NCBI RefSeq assembly: GCF_003939025.1 | Contig: NZ_RQIH01000006.1 | Span: 186,001 to 250,000 of the forward strand | Reading direction: 5' to 3' | Length of the DNA: 64,000 bases | DNA from: Rhizobium sophoriradicis | GTDB taxonomy: Bacteria; Pseudomonadota; Alphaproteobacteria; Rhizobiales; Rhizobiaceae | Shown: in pieces, positions 9,192 to 18,610 of the stretch | How the letters are laid out: each line of letters begins with the position of its first letter | How positions within the stretch are numbered: position 1 is the first letter of the stretch | Position numbers and translations under genes: made by a program | Notes under the pieces: model-generated | What the model saw: only the letters and a program-made list of their open reading frames with translations | Database searches by the model: none | Told to the model about the DNA's origin: nothing

Positions 9192-11611
9192 AAAGCATCG
9201 TCGCCGCCTCGTTTCTCCTGCTGAACGCTTCCGTCTTCGCTGAGGCGCAGACCGCACCCTTCGACATGTCCGGCGAACGGCCGCGCGGCGCATCCGTCGC
9301 CCCGAGACCGACGCCGCCGGCGACAGCACCGGTGCCTGTCACGCCTCCGATTTCGGTAGCACCCGCACCGGCGGCGCCGGCAGTTCCCGCGCCGATCACT
9401 GTCCTGGCGCAGCCGGCGCCCCGGCCTGGGGCGGCAGCAAATGCCGCTTCGCAGCCGGAGCCCCGCGTTATCAGGCATTATCTTGTGCCCTTCTCGAAAT
9501 TCAGCCTCGGCGGCGAATACGATCGCCGCTCATGGTCGGTCTATCTGACCCCCGAGCAGGCGGCGGCCAAGGCAAGTTTCACCTTCGCCTATCAGAATTC
9601 GATCGTCGTCGCGCCCGAGGCCTCGGCGCTGACCGTCTATCTCAACAATCGCCCGATCGGCCAGCAGCGCGTCGGCTCGCCGGACGGCCCATCGGCCGTC
9701 ACGTTCGAGGTTCCCTCCGGTCTGCTGCAGCCGGGCGCCAACCTCGTCACCTTCCAAGCCGATCAGCGCCATCGCACCGATTGCAGCATTGAATCGACTT
9801 ATGAACTGTGGTCGAACATCGATCCGGCCGGAACCTATCTGAGTTTCGCCGGCAGGAATGCCGCTGAGCTCTCAAGCGCCGACGCAATCCGCGCCATCGG
9901 TGTCGACGGCACCGGCAGGACGGAGTTCGACATCGTCGTCCCGGCGCTGGAGCAGCCGGGAACCACCAAGCCGCTGCTGCGGCTGGCGCAGGGCCTGGCG
10001 GTGCTGAGCAGCATGCCGAACCAGGTCTTTGCCTTCAACACCACTTCGCTTCCGGCCGCCGGTCCAGGCAGGCTCGGCGTGTTCGTCGGCACCGCCGCGG
10101 AGCTGCGGCCGCTCTTTCCCGGCCTGCCGCCCGGCGCCGAAAGTGCCCCGCTCGCCGCTTTCGTGACCGATCCGCGCAGCAGCTCGCCTGTGCTGCTCAT
10201 CAGCGGCCCGTCCTGGCAGGCGGTCTCCGCGGCGATCGACACCATCGTCTCGCCGGTGGACAGGCCCGCCGATGTCCGCCGCGACGTGCTGACCACCGAG
10301 CGCTGGAGCGCACCGAACGCGCCGCTGATCTTTTCCGATACCAGCATTCCCTTGTCGGAGCTCGGGGTAAAAACCACCGAATTCTCCGGCCGCCGGTTGC
10401 GGACCAGCTTCAATGTCGCCGTGCCGGCGGATTTTTATGCCAATGCCTATGGCGAGGCGAAGGTGCTGCTCGATGCCGCCTATACCGACAAGGTTCTGCC
10501 GGGCAGCCACATCGATATCTACGTCAATGACAACATCGCCTCCACGGTTCCGCTGACCTCGACGGCAGGCGGCATTCTCCGCCATCTGCCGATCCGGGTG
10601 ACGATGCGCCACTTCAAGCCGGGTCTGAATACCGTGGCGATCGAGGCGATCCTGACGACCGAGGGCGATGCCGCCTGCGCGCCGGGCGGCAGCGCCGATG
10701 CCAATGCGCGCTTTGCCCTGTTCGATACCTCCGAATTACACATGCCGGATTTTGCCCGCGTCGGTCAGCTTCCCAACCTGGCGGCCATGGCCGGCACGGC
10801 CTATCCCTATGGTCGGGCCACCGAGCCGACACCGCTCTTCATCGACCGCATCGACGCCGATACGCTCTCGGCCGCCGCTACCCTGCTCGGCCAAATGGCG
10901 ATCATGGCCGGCCATCCGATCGCCGTCGAAAGCGTGGCTTCGCCGAATACGATCGGCGATCGCGACGCCATTTTCATCGGCTCGATTTCACAGATGCCGG
11001 CGACCGCCTTGACGCAGGCCAATGTCTCCACGGCGAGCCAGGCCTCGTGGCGTCCCGTGGTCGATGCGCAGCCCGGCGTCGTTGATACCGGTGCTGCGAT
11101 CGAGGAATGGAATTCCAAGGTCAGCGGCGGTCTGTTGCGCGGACAGATCGCCGCCTTCCGCGAATGGGTGGCACGCAATTTCGATATTTCCCGCAGTTCG
11201 CTGCAATTCATCCCAGGGGCTGAAGAGATATTCTCGCCGCCAAATGTGGCCACGCTGCTGGTTGCCCAGGGCTCCAGCCCCGCGGGCACTGGCGCATGGA
11301 CGGTGGTGGCGGCGCCATCGGCGAAGGATTTGCGTGAAGGGGTCGAGGTGATGACTTCGCAGCTGAACTGGACGCAGATATCAGGCCACATCACCACCTA
11401 TTCCAGCAAGACCGGCAAGATCGAGGCGGTGCCGGTTACCCGTTTCGATTTCGTGCCGTCGACGCCCTGGTCGATCGCCAACTACCGGCTGATCGCCGCC
11501 AACTGGTTGTCGACCAATATTCTCTCCTATGCCGCGCTGCTGGTCGTCTTCGTGCTGTTGATCGGCGTCACCACGTCGGAAATGCTCAAAAAGCTGGGTC
11601 GGTCGAAATGA
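9188..11611 (+). CDS. bcsB: Cellulose synthase periplasmic regulatory subunit BcsB
   Basis: BcsB is the periplasmic partner that guides the nascent glucan and activates BcsA. The product has about 807 residues: a signal peptide (MKSIVAASFLLLNASVFAEA), a Pro/Ala-rich linker to about residue 90, repeated carbohydrate-binding/flavodoxin-like modules, and one C-terminal membrane helix (AALLVVFVLLIGV) that anchors it beside BcsA. An open frame extends upstream inside bcsA, but the ATG at 9188 overlapping the bcsA stop gives the signal peptide. The stop overlaps the next start (ATGA at 11608). Confidence 0.95.
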   Translation: MKSIVAASFLLLNASVFAEAQTAPFDMSGERPRGASVAPRPTPPATAPVPVTPPISVAPAPAAPAVPAPITVLAQPAPRPGAAANAASQPEPRVIRHYLVPFSKFSLGGEYDRRSWSVYLTPEQAAAKASFTFAYQNSIVVAPEASALTVYLNNRPIGQQRVGSPDGPSAVTFEVPSGLLQPGANLVTFQADQRHRTDCSIESTYELWSNIDPAGTYLSFAGRNAAELSSADAIRAIGVDGTGRTEFDIVVPALEQPGTTKPLLRLAQGLAVLSSMPNQVFAFNTTSLPAAGPGRLGVFVGTAAELRPLFPGLPPGAESAPLAAFVTDPRSSSPVLLISGPSWQAVSAAIDTIVSPVDRPADVRRDVLTTERWSAPNAPLIFSDTSIPLSELGVKTTEFSGRRLRTSFNVAVPADFYANAYGEAKVLLDAAYTDKVLPGSHIDIYVNDNIASTVPLTSTAGGILRHLPIRVTMRHFKPGLNTVAIEAILTTEGDAACAPGGSADANARFALFDTSELHMPDFARVGQLPNLAAMAGTAYPYGRATEPTPLFIDRIDADTLSAAATLLGQMAIMAGHPIAVESVASPNTIGDRDAIFIGSISQMPATALTQANVSTASQASWRPVVDAQPGVVDTGAAIEEWNSKVSGGLLRGQIAAFREWVARNFDISRSSLQFIPGAEEIFSPPNVATLLVAQGSSPAGTGAWTVVAAPSAKDLREGVEVMTSQLNWTQISGHITTYSSKTGKIEAVPVTRFDFVPSTPWSIANYRLIAANWLSTNILSYAALLVVFVLLIGVTTSEMLKKLGRSK

Positions 11612-12651
11612 GGCGGTGGTGCATCCTCCTGCTGGCCGCAACGGTCGCGCTTCCACCGAGCCCGCCCGCCATCGCGCAGCAGGCGATGATCAATGCCGCC
11701 GCATGGTCGGCCTACAAGACGAAGTTTCTCGATCCGACCGGCCGCATCATCGACAACGGCAACGGCAACATCAGCCACAGCGAAGGGCAGGGCTATGGCC
11801 TGCTGCTCGCCTATCTCGCCGCAAGCCCCGCCGATTTCGAGCAGATCTGGTACTTTACCCGCACCGAACTGCTGTTGCGCGACGATGGCCTGGCCGTGTG
11901 GAAATGGGATCCGAACGTCAAGCCGCACGTGACCGACACCAACAATGCCACCGACGGCGACATTTTGATTGCCTATGCGCTGGCGGTGGCCGGCACCGCG
12001 TGGAAACGAGAAGACTATATCCTCGCCGCCTCCCGTATGGCGCAGGCGCTGCTTGCCGAAACCGTCGGCCGCTCGGGGGGCCGCACCTTGCTGATGCCGG
12101 GAACCGCAGGCTTTACCGGCAGCGACCGAGAAGACGGTCCCGTCGTCAACCCGTCTTACTGGATTTATGAGGCGATCCCGGTGATGGCCGCACTCGCTCC
12201 GTCGGATGCCTGGAAAAAACTGTCGGACGACGGCGTGGAGCTGTTGAAGACGATGCAATTCGGCCCGCGCAAGCTCCCTGCCGAATGGGTGAGCCTGCGC
12301 GATAAGCCGCGGCCGGCAGAGGGGTTCGACGCCGAATTCTCATATAACGCCATCCGCATCCCGCTCTATCTCGCGCGGGGCGGCATCACCGACAAGGAGC
12401 TGCTGATGCGCCTGCAAAAGGGGATGTCGCAGGACGGCGTTCCCGCCACCATCGATCTGACCACCGGCCGGCCGAAGACCGTGCTGTCGGACCCCGGTTA
12501 TAGAATTGTTAACGATGTTGTGGCCTGTGTGGTCGATGGGACCAAGCTGCCGAGCTCGGCGCTGCAGTTTGCCCCCGCACTCTATTATCCGTCTACCCTT
12601 CAACTGCTGGGGCTGGCCTATATTGGGGAGAAGCATCCGGAGTGTCTGTGA
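11608..12651 (+). CDS. bcsZ: GH8 endoglucanase (BcsZ/CelC type)
   Basis: This periplasmic endo-1,4-beta-glucanase trims cellulose during synthesis and is named celC in rhizobia and agrobacteria. It is a 347-residue GH8 protein with a signal peptide ending near AIAQQ. The general acid is Glu59 in HSEGQGYG, and substrate-site Asp is seen in TDGDILIAYA. The position where E. coli BcsZ has the base Asp reads Asn247 in SYNAIRIP, so the base may lie elsewhere. Translational overlap exists at both ends. Confidence 0.93.
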   Translation: MRRWCILLLAATVALPPSPPAIAQQAMINAAAWSAYKTKFLDPTGRIIDNGNGNISHSEGQGYGLLLAYLAASPADFEQIWYFTRTELLLRDDGLAVWKWDPNVKPHVTDTNNATDGDILIAYALAVAGTAWKREDYILAASRMAQALLAETVGRSGGRTLLMPGTAGFTGSDREDGPVVNPSYWIYEAIPVMAALAPSDAWKKLSDDGVELLKTMQFGPRKLPAEWVSLRDKPRPAEGFDAEFSYNAIRIPLYLARGGITDKELLMRLQKGMSQDGVPATIDLTTGRPKTVLSDPGYRIVNDVVACVVDGTKLPSSALQFAPALYYPSTLQLLGLAYIGEKHPECL

Positions 12652-14981
12652 AGTCTTCTCTCGTGGCGGTTTCAGCGGCAGTGGTGGTGGCAAGCCTCGT
12701 CACCGGGCTGAAGGACCGTGCCGCTCTGCAGGAAAAGTTTGGCATTCCTGCCGCCAAGCCGGCGCCGGAGTTGCTGATGATGGGCCGCATCAAGCCGACC
12801 GATGCTCCTGCCGGCAGCGCCGACTTCAATGCCGAGGCCGTCGCCGACAAGATCGAGGCGATCACCTCTCCGCGGCCTCCCGCACCGGACACGCCTGAGC
12901 CGAACGCCGCAAAAGAGCCGCCTGCAGCAGCGCAATCTGAGGCGCCTCAGACAGCCGGCGAACCTGCGCCGGTCCCTCCCGCGATCGTCACCGAGCCGCC
13001 GGCGCCGCAACAGGCAGCAGCGCCGCCGCAGCCTGACGTCGATGAAAGCGCGCTTCGCTATTTTGCCAGCCGCGGCGACAAAGTGCGACTGCAGGCTGAA
13101 ATCTCCCGCCTGCAGGCGCTTTATCCGAACTGGGTGCCGCCGGCCGATCCGCTCGCTGTGCCGCAGAACGGCGACAAACAGCTCGAAGCCATGTGGAAAC
13201 TCTATTCCGATGGCCGTTATGCCGAGCTGCGCAAGACGATCGCCGACCGGCAGGCCGCCGATGCCGGCTGGCAGCCGCCGGCCGATCTGCTCGATCGGCT
13301 TGGTGTCGCCGAGGCCCGCGCCCGTCTGATCAACGCGTCAGATCTCAAGCAATATGCGACGGTGGTCGATATTGCCGCCGCGACGCCAAGCCTGCTGACC
13401 TGCAGCGAGGTCGACATTCTCTGGCGCGTCGCCGAAGCCTTCGTTCGCACGGAGCGATCGCAGCGCGGCCAGGATGCCTATGCCTATATATTGAAGAATT
13501 GCGGTGATCCGGCCGAGCGCCGGGCGACGGTCGAAAAGGCCTCGACGCTGCTTGGCTATCAGCCCATGCAGACGCTGCTTGCGCTGGAGAAGCCCGCTGC
13601 CGACGGCGGCAGGGAATTTGATGCGATCCGCGACAACCTCGCCCGACGCTTCTTGGCCGAGAGCAATGAGGATCCGAAGCTTGCCATCGCGCCCAGTTAC
13701 ATCGCCCGCCTCGAAAAACTGGCCGAAAGCGAAGGTCTTGCCTCCGATGCGCTGCTGCTCGGCTGGTACGAGCTTCGCCGCAACAATCCTGCCGATGCCG
13801 AGAAGTGGTTCCGCGCCGCCCGATCCAAGGAGGAAACGGCAGCAGCTTCGCAAGGCCTGGCGCTGGCGCTGATTGCACGCAGGGCGCCTCAGGATGCCGA
13901 GGACGTGATGTTCCGCTGGCGCGCCGATTCCGACGATGCGACATCGACCTATCTCGCAGCCACCGCCAATCTGATGGCGCTGCAGCCGCAGGCCGATCTC
14001 GCCGAAGATGTCTTGCATCGTATCGCCGCCGAGGTCATCGCCCGCAAATATGTGCCGACGGCGCAGCAGTTCGGCTGGTATGCACGCTCTCTCAACCAGT
14101 TCCAGACCGCCGCGCGCTGGTTTGAAACCGCGCTTGCCTGGAAGCCGGACGACGAACCCTCCGCCTACGGCCTTGCTGTCACCAGAGAGCAGTTGAACGA
14201 CCGCAAGGGCGTGCTCGACATCCAGCGCGCCTGGGCCGGCCGGTCGGCGCGTATCGCCAATCTCGTGGATACCTCCCTGCCGGCAACGAATGCCGCCACG
14301 CAGCCGGCAAAGCCGCCGCTTGCCCCGCAGCAGCCGGTCCAGCCGGCAGAGCCGCCACAGACCCCGGCCGCTTCAACGCAGCCGGAGCCGCAAGTCTCCG
14401 TTCGCGCCGCAAGACCGGCGATGCAGACGGTGGCGGTCGAGCGCGGTCCGCGCCGGGCGCGGGGCTGCTCGACGACCATCGAGCCCGGACAACTTGGGCC
14501 GTCCGAGGCGCTGTCGCGCGGCTGGTGCCTGATGGAGATCAATCGGCCGATGGAGGCGATCCCGGCCTTCGAGACGGCTTTGCAGAGCCCGGTCCGCAGG
14601 ATCCGCGAAGACGCAGCCTATGGCCAGAGCCTTGCCTATCTGCGCGCCGGTCTTTCCAGCAATGCCGCCGTGGCGGCAACCAAGGCGCCGCAAAGCCGCC
14701 AGCGCGCTGTCGAACTGCAGGTGGCGATCCTCGCCGATCGGGCGCTGCAGGCCTTCGGCGCCGGCCGTTATCGCGAAACCCTCATCTATCTCGATCAGCG
14801 CGCCCAGCTGCAGCAGGAGCGCATCGATCTGATGGTTCTGCGCGGCTACTCCTATCTCAATCTGAAAATGTACGATGACGCGGGCCGCATCTTCCAGGCT
14901 GCCGCCGCGACCGGCAACCGAGATGCCACGCGCGGCCTCGCCGATCTGCGTAAGATCACCCATCCCGACGTCAACGACTGA
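12648..14981 (+). CDS. TPR-repeat protein of the cellulose operon
   Basis: This is a protein of about 777 residues with an N-terminal hydrophobic segment (SSLVAVSAAVVVASLVTG), a Pro/Ala-rich linker to about residue 125, and many helical TPR-like repeats to the end. A second Pro/Gln-rich linker lies near residues 545-590. It occupies the place of BcsC in the operon but has no visible C-terminal outer-membrane beta-barrel, so export partners must differ. GTG 12648 forms a GTGA overlap with the cellulase stop; GTG 12642 is the alternative. It is probably periplasmic; the scaffold role is inference. Confidence 0.8.
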   Translation: MKSSLVAVSAAVVVASLVTGLKDRAALQEKFGIPAAKPAPELLMMGRIKPTDAPAGSADFNAEAVADKIEAITSPRPPAPDTPEPNAAKEPPAAAQSEAPQTAGEPAPVPPAIVTEPPAPQQAAAPPQPDVDESALRYFASRGDKVRLQAEISRLQALYPNWVPPADPLAVPQNGDKQLEAMWKLYSDGRYAELRKTIADRQAADAGWQPPADLLDRLGVAEARARLINASDLKQYATVVDIAAATPSLLTCSEVDILWRVAEAFVRTERSQRGQDAYAYILKNCGDPAERRATVEKASTLLGYQPMQTLLALEKPAADGGREFDAIRDNLARRFLAESNEDPKLAIAPSYIARLEKLAESEGLASDALLLGWYELRRNNPADAEKWFRAARSKEETAAASQGLALALIARRAPQDAEDVMFRWRADSDDATSTYLAATANLMALQPQADLAEDVLHRIAAEVIARKYVPTAQQFGWYARSLNQFQTAARWFETALAWKPDDEPSAYGLAVTREQLNDRKGVLDIQRAWAGRSARIANLVDTSLPATNAATQPAKPPLAPQQPVQPAEPPQTPAASTQPEPQVSVRAARPAMQTVAVERGPRRARGCSTTIEPGQLGPSEALSRGWCLMEINRPMEAIPAFETALQSPVRRIREDAAYGQSLAYLRAGLSSNAAVAATKAPQSRQRAVELQVAILADRALQAFGAGRYRETLIYLDQRAQLQQERIDLMVLRGYSYLNLKMYDDAGRIFQAAAATGNRDATRGLADLRKITHPDVND

Positions 14982-15047
14982 CGTTGACCTCGCCGCAACT
15001 CTCCGTTACTCGCCTGCCTACTGCCTCGCGCTCGCAAGGAACACCCC

Positions 15048-15716
15048 GTGCCCGCTATCAACGACGTCCTCGACAGGTCCTATGACGCCTTCCTCTTCGA
15101 TATGGATGGAACGCTGCTGAATTCCATTGCCGTCGTCGAGCGTGTCTGGAGCGAATGGGCAAGACGCCATGGCTTCGAGCCGGAGGTCTTCCTGAAGACG
15201 ATCCACGGTATCCGCGCCTCCGACGTGATCCGCGGGCTGGGTCTGCCGGGTGTCGATCCGGCCCACGAGGCGGATCTGCTGCTTGCCGAGGAGATGGAGG
15301 ATGTCTCCGGTATCGTCGAGATCCCCGATGCCGTCCGCTTTCTGAACGCCATCCCCGACGGCAAATGGGCGATCGTCACTTCGGCGCCGATCGAGCTCGC
15401 CAGGCGCCGCATGGCCGCCGCCGGCATCCCGATGCCGAAGGTCATCGTCAGTGGTGGCGAGGTCAAATCGGGCAAGCCCAGCCCAGAAGGCTATTTGCTC
15501 GGCGCAAGCCGGCTCGGCGTCGATCCGGCGAGGTGTCTGATTTTCGAAGACGCCGTTGCCGGCATCCTAGCCGGTGAGGCGGCTGGCGCCGATGTCACTG
15601 TCATCACCGAAACTCACGCCACGCCCTTCGAAACCCCGCATTTCTCGATCGCCAACTATCAGGCCTGGCAGCCCCGCCAGACCGCCGAAGGCCGATTGAA
15701 GATCGCCGCGATCTGA
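15048..15716 (+). CDS. HAD-superfamily sugar phosphatase
   Basis: A 222-residue HAD hydrolase, subfamily IA, with nucleophile motif FDMDGTLL (motif I), TSAP (motif II), Lys in SGKPSPEGY (motif III) and FEDAVAGI (motif IV). Family members of this type dephosphorylate small sugar phosphates or similar metabolites; the substrate here is not known. The start is GTG with an AAGGA site 8 bases upstream. It follows the cellulose operon by 66 bases on the same strand but is probably a separate unit. Confidence 0.9.
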   Translation: MPAINDVLDRSYDAFLFDMDGTLLNSIAVVERVWSEWARRHGFEPEVFLKTIHGIRASDVIRGLGLPGVDPAHEADLLLAEEMEDVSGIVEIPDAVRFLNAIPDGKWAIVTSAPIELARRRMAAAGIPMPKVIVSGGEVKSGKPSPEGYLLGASRLGVDPARCLIFEDAVAGILAGEAAGADVTVITETHATPFETPHFSIANYQAWQPRQTAEGRLKIAAI

Positions 15717-15816
15717 TTGTTGCCAGCCGAACTGCTTCCTTTTTGTGGGAGGCAGGTTTTTTCCGCTTGCATTGCACGCGCCGAAAAACTAAACGAAGCA
15801 AGCCGTTTCGGCAGGT

Positions 15817-15893
<77 letters not shown>

Positions 15894-15973
15894 TTTATCC
15901 CCTTGAATCCAGTCAAAAACTTCCGCTTTGGCGGTTAGCGCCGCGGGCGTTTCGAATAAGAGAACATCGGCCG

Positions 15974-16606
15974 TCAGTGCGGTTTCTGCGCGATTGCGAT
16001 CATCGATTTCGCCAGGAGCGGAATTCTCCCGACATATTCGAAGTCGACGTCTTCGAAACCGGTTTCATGCAGCAGCGTGCTGAGCGTTTCCGGCGACCAG
16101 AATTTGATATGACCGTGGTCCTTCAGCGGCATGAAATGGTCATCCATCTTTCCGCTCACGGCAAGCGCCAGATTTTTCCAGTAACCGTGGAAAGGCGTCG
16201 AGACAACGGCGATGCCGCCTGGTTTTACCAAATCGTACATCGTCGCCGTGAAAGCCTTGGGGTCGTATACATGCTCCACCACCTCCAGGCTGATCACCGC
16301 ATCGAAGGTCCCGTAGCGGCTGGAAAGATCTTCGTATCCGGAGCCGATTTCCAGGGGAAGATCGGGATGGACAGCTTTCGCCTTAGCGATGCCGTCCTCC
16401 GACGGATCGACGCCGACGACATCGTAGCCTTTCTCCGCCAGCACGGAGGCAGCCCCGCCGGTGCCGCAACCGAGGTCGAAGACCGCTGTTTCGTTTGCCT
16501 CGTGGAAACTGTTTTCAAGAACATTGACGACAGTCGGCAAGATATAGGAATGAGCGGTCGCCGGCTTGGCGTGGACATAGGTAGTCGCGTCCAGTTCGAT
16601 AGACAT
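15974..16606 (-). CDS. Class I SAM-dependent methyltransferase
   Basis: A 210-residue methyltransferase with the SAM-binding motif [14 protein letters not shown], the acidic end of strand 2 (VVGVDPSED), motif [15 protein letters not shown] and a post-motif [13 protein letters not shown]. It most resembles the UbiG/Coq3-like group in length and motifs, but the substrate cannot be told. The start at 16606 is set by a strong AGGAGGTGAA site upstream. It lies alone on the minus strand, downstream of the tRNA. Confidence 0.88.
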   Translation of the reverse strand: MSIELDATTYVHAKPATAHSYILPTVVNVLENSFHEANETAVFDLGCGTGGAASVLAEKGYDVVGVDPSEDGIAKAKAVHPDLPLEIGSGYEDLSSRYGTFDAVISLEVVEHVYDPKAFTATMYDLVKPGGIAVVSTPFHGYWKNLALAVSGKMDDHFMPLKDHGHIKFWSPETLSTLLHETGFEDVDFEYVGRIPLLAKSMIAIAQKPH

Positions 16607-17155
16607 TTCACCTCCTGAAAGAGTGGGCCCGCGGACATAATGGTACGGCGGAGTTTGACGGGAGTGTGGTGCCGTTGTGGTATTAAGGTGATTAACGCCC
16701 AAGGCGTTCGCGCCGGCAGTCGATTGACGCTCCGAGACAGATCGGCCGGCGTTCTTAACGCCCTCTTCATTACAATGCGAGGGATGGTGATGCGAGCACC
16801 AGAGACCCCCCGAAGCCGATTGACAGGGTGCCGAGAAGGTGCTGAAAACGACCGAGATCCGGATCCGTCGGATTGCGGCGAAATAAATGGCCGATCTTTC
16901 GGCTTCGGCTTTGGCTATTTAAAGAAAATGGCGCGAGCAAATGCCTCCTTAAATGGAGTGATTGCAAATAATTCATCTGGTTGTTTTAGGAGTACATTGG
17001 TCGGGTGGGTAGATAGTTGTTTTCTTGTTAAGGCTATACACGACGTTGCGACAAGATGTTTAGTTTTTGCTTAGGAAATCTCAATTCGCTTCGCATGTTT
17101 CGTAAATACGTGTAGATTAACATGATCCTTGTCACAGATAGCCTGGTGCGAGCCC
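16607..17155. other. Gene-poor region with base-composition shift
   Basis: This 549-base gap turns noticeably A+T-rich after about 16900. A 144-codon frame (16640-17074, plus) has no recognisable domain and a Cys/Arg-rich composition that looks non-coding. No RNA gene or clear terminator was seen. It may be a remnant of accessory DNA downstream of the tRNA. Confidence 0.4.
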
Positions 17156-17374
17156 ATGCCGGATATGAACCAGAATCTAACTTGCAGGCAGGCTCTTGCC
17201 AGCGCGTTCCAGGCTCTGTCGGACGAGGCGGTCAGGGCCGGCTGGCCGGAGGGCGACGTTGCCCTCGCGCTTGCTGAACTGGCCGAGGAGCGGGTGATCG
17301 AGATGACCGCCAAGGTGATCATGGAAGGCTCCATGCACCCGCAGATCGTGGCCGCTGGCCACCGCCGAAGCTGA
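17156..17374 (+). CDS. Small conserved-looking hypothetical protein
   Basis: A product of about 72 residues (MPDMNQNLTCRQAL...) with balanced amphipathic helices: ALASAFQALSDEAV, ALALAELAEERV and EMTAKVIMEG. The codon use is G+C-rich at third positions like real genes here, unlike the A+T-rich DNA before it. The start could also be ATG 17165 or 17129. No known domain is recognised. Its brevity and helical make-up suggest a small cytoplasmic regulator or partner protein, but nothing supports a specific role. Confidence 0.55.
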   Translation: MPDMNQNLTCRQALASAFQALSDEAVRAGWPEGDVALALAELAEERVIEMTAKVIMEGSMHPQIVAAGHRRS

Positions 17375-17754
17375 TCGCAGACACTCCGGATCGGTTGCTC
17401 CGTTTTCGCTGACCTCGCACCAGCAATCCTACCGTCTTTGCTGCCGTCGCGTCCGCGCTTGCCGGGCCATCGCTTCAGATATTCGACGGCGTCCCAGGCA
17501 GTGGAAAGCGATGAGGTTGTCGGTTGGAGAATGGGTTCGGACAGGGGAGGGGAAGCGTCTTTCACTCAACGTTTGTACTCGCTCATTCCTTCTGCAAAGG
17601 CGGCGGTAACGCTCCAGACAATATTTTGTTCCACATGAATTTGCGCAGTTGCTAAAGTTCTGGCCCTCGCGCATAATCGAATTATTGCCGGTTGCGGAGG
17701 GCGTCCGGCGATGCAAGCGTGAAGGCGTTTGCCCTCGGAGGGAAGTGCGGCGTG
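17375..17754. other. Intergenic region without a supported gene
   Basis: Between two small hypothetical genes lie 380 bases with short open frames on both strands (for example 17429-17770 minus). None has a recognisable domain or convincing start. No repeat or RNA was identified. Confidence 0.4.
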
Positions 17755-17967
17755 ATGTTACGGTCATCAATTCATCCGCATGATTTACCGCTCTTTTCGG
17801 AAGATCTCGATCTGCTTTCGCAAGTGCTGGACAAGGTCTGTGTCGAACGCGGACTTGTCAGAACGGCGCCGGAGGCCGAGCGGATCGGTGCGGTCATCAT
17901 TCAGCTTTACAGGCAGGGCGTGAGAGACGGCGGCAAACTGGCCGACCTTGCCAAGACCTATCTGTGA
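17755..17967 (+). CDS. Small hypothetical protein
   Basis: A 70-residue product from ATG 17755 (MLRSSIHPHDLPLFSEDLD...), with helices in the middle (LLSQVLDKVCVERG) and near the end (IGAVIIQLYRQGV). It looks like the small cytoplasmic proteins often annotated as hypothetical in Rhizobium. The longer frame from 17692 adds residues unlike a typical N-terminus. No domain is recognised and no function is proposed. Confidence 0.6.
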   Translation: MLRSSIHPHDLPLFSEDLDLLSQVLDKVCVERGLVRTAPEAERIGAVIIQLYRQGVRDGGKLADLAKTYL

Positions 17968-18012
17968 CACTCGGGTTCTGGTTTAATTTAGGACAGGGCG
18001 ACGGTCATTCCG

Positions 18013-18306
18013 TCAATCGTCATTGGCGGCGTTGAGATTTTCCGGCCGGATGCCGTCATCATTTGACGTGCGTGCCCGCAACCGAATGCCGGGGCCGCCT
18101 TCATCCTGATTGCCGCTCGAAAGGAAGATGATGCCGTGCGCCTCGAGCGTGCTGCGCACGTCGAACAGCGCATGCGGCTCGCCGGCAAAATCGCCTTTTT
18201 CCAACGCAGCCACCGTCTCGACCGGCAGGCCGCTTGTGGCGGCGAGCTCTTCGAGACTCATCCCGATCATGGCGCGCGCGCCGCGTATCTGTGTCGCTGT
18301 TATCAT
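18013..18306 (-). CDS. XRE-family helix-turn-helix regulator
   Basis: A 97-residue DNA-binding protein. The N-terminal part (TQIRGARAMIGMSLEELAATSGLPVETVAALEKG) is a lambda-repressor-like HTH. The C-terminal part (LEAHGIIFLSSGN) matches the short tail typical of small alphaproteobacterial XRE regulators. The start at 18306 (MITATQIRGA) fits the family. It stands alone on the minus strand between unrelated genes; targets are unknown, autoregulation being likely for this class. Confidence 0.82.
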   Translation of the reverse strand: MITATQIRGARAMIGMSLEELAATSGLPVETVAALEKGDFAGEPHALFDVRSTLEAHGIIFLSSGNQDEGGPGIRLRARTSNDDGIRPENLNAANDD

Positions 18307-18610
18307 GACGGAAAATCTAGCGCATTGACCGCACTTCTCAAGTGGCATGGCCGACCGGACTGACCATATTGAGACGGGATTATGCCGAAGAACGCCTTCT
18401 CCCATAGGTTGGGCGGCGCGCGCTGTGCACTCACGCGCCGACGGGAAGCCTGCCTCGACAACGGCTGGATCGGTGCGGTAGAGTATTTCCTCCCGCCTTC
18501 TGGCGCAGCTCCCCGCTTACCGGCAGGAGCGCCATGCCGGCGGCGCGTCTTAGAATATGGGCGGAACCGGCAAATGCGGAGCCAATGTCATGAGCTTTAC
18601 GGCGCCGTCA
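18307..18610. other. Intergenic region without a supported gene
   Basis: These 304 bases separate the XRE regulator from the downstream end of the GNAT gene. An overlapping plus-strand frame (18382-18783) mostly runs antisense to the GNAT gene and has no domain. Nothing else was identified. Confidence 0.4.

Noticed and set aside
16640..17074. Possible 144-residue gene in the gap after the methyltransferase
   Set aside because: No domain, odd Cys/Arg content and A+T-rich second half; not supported.
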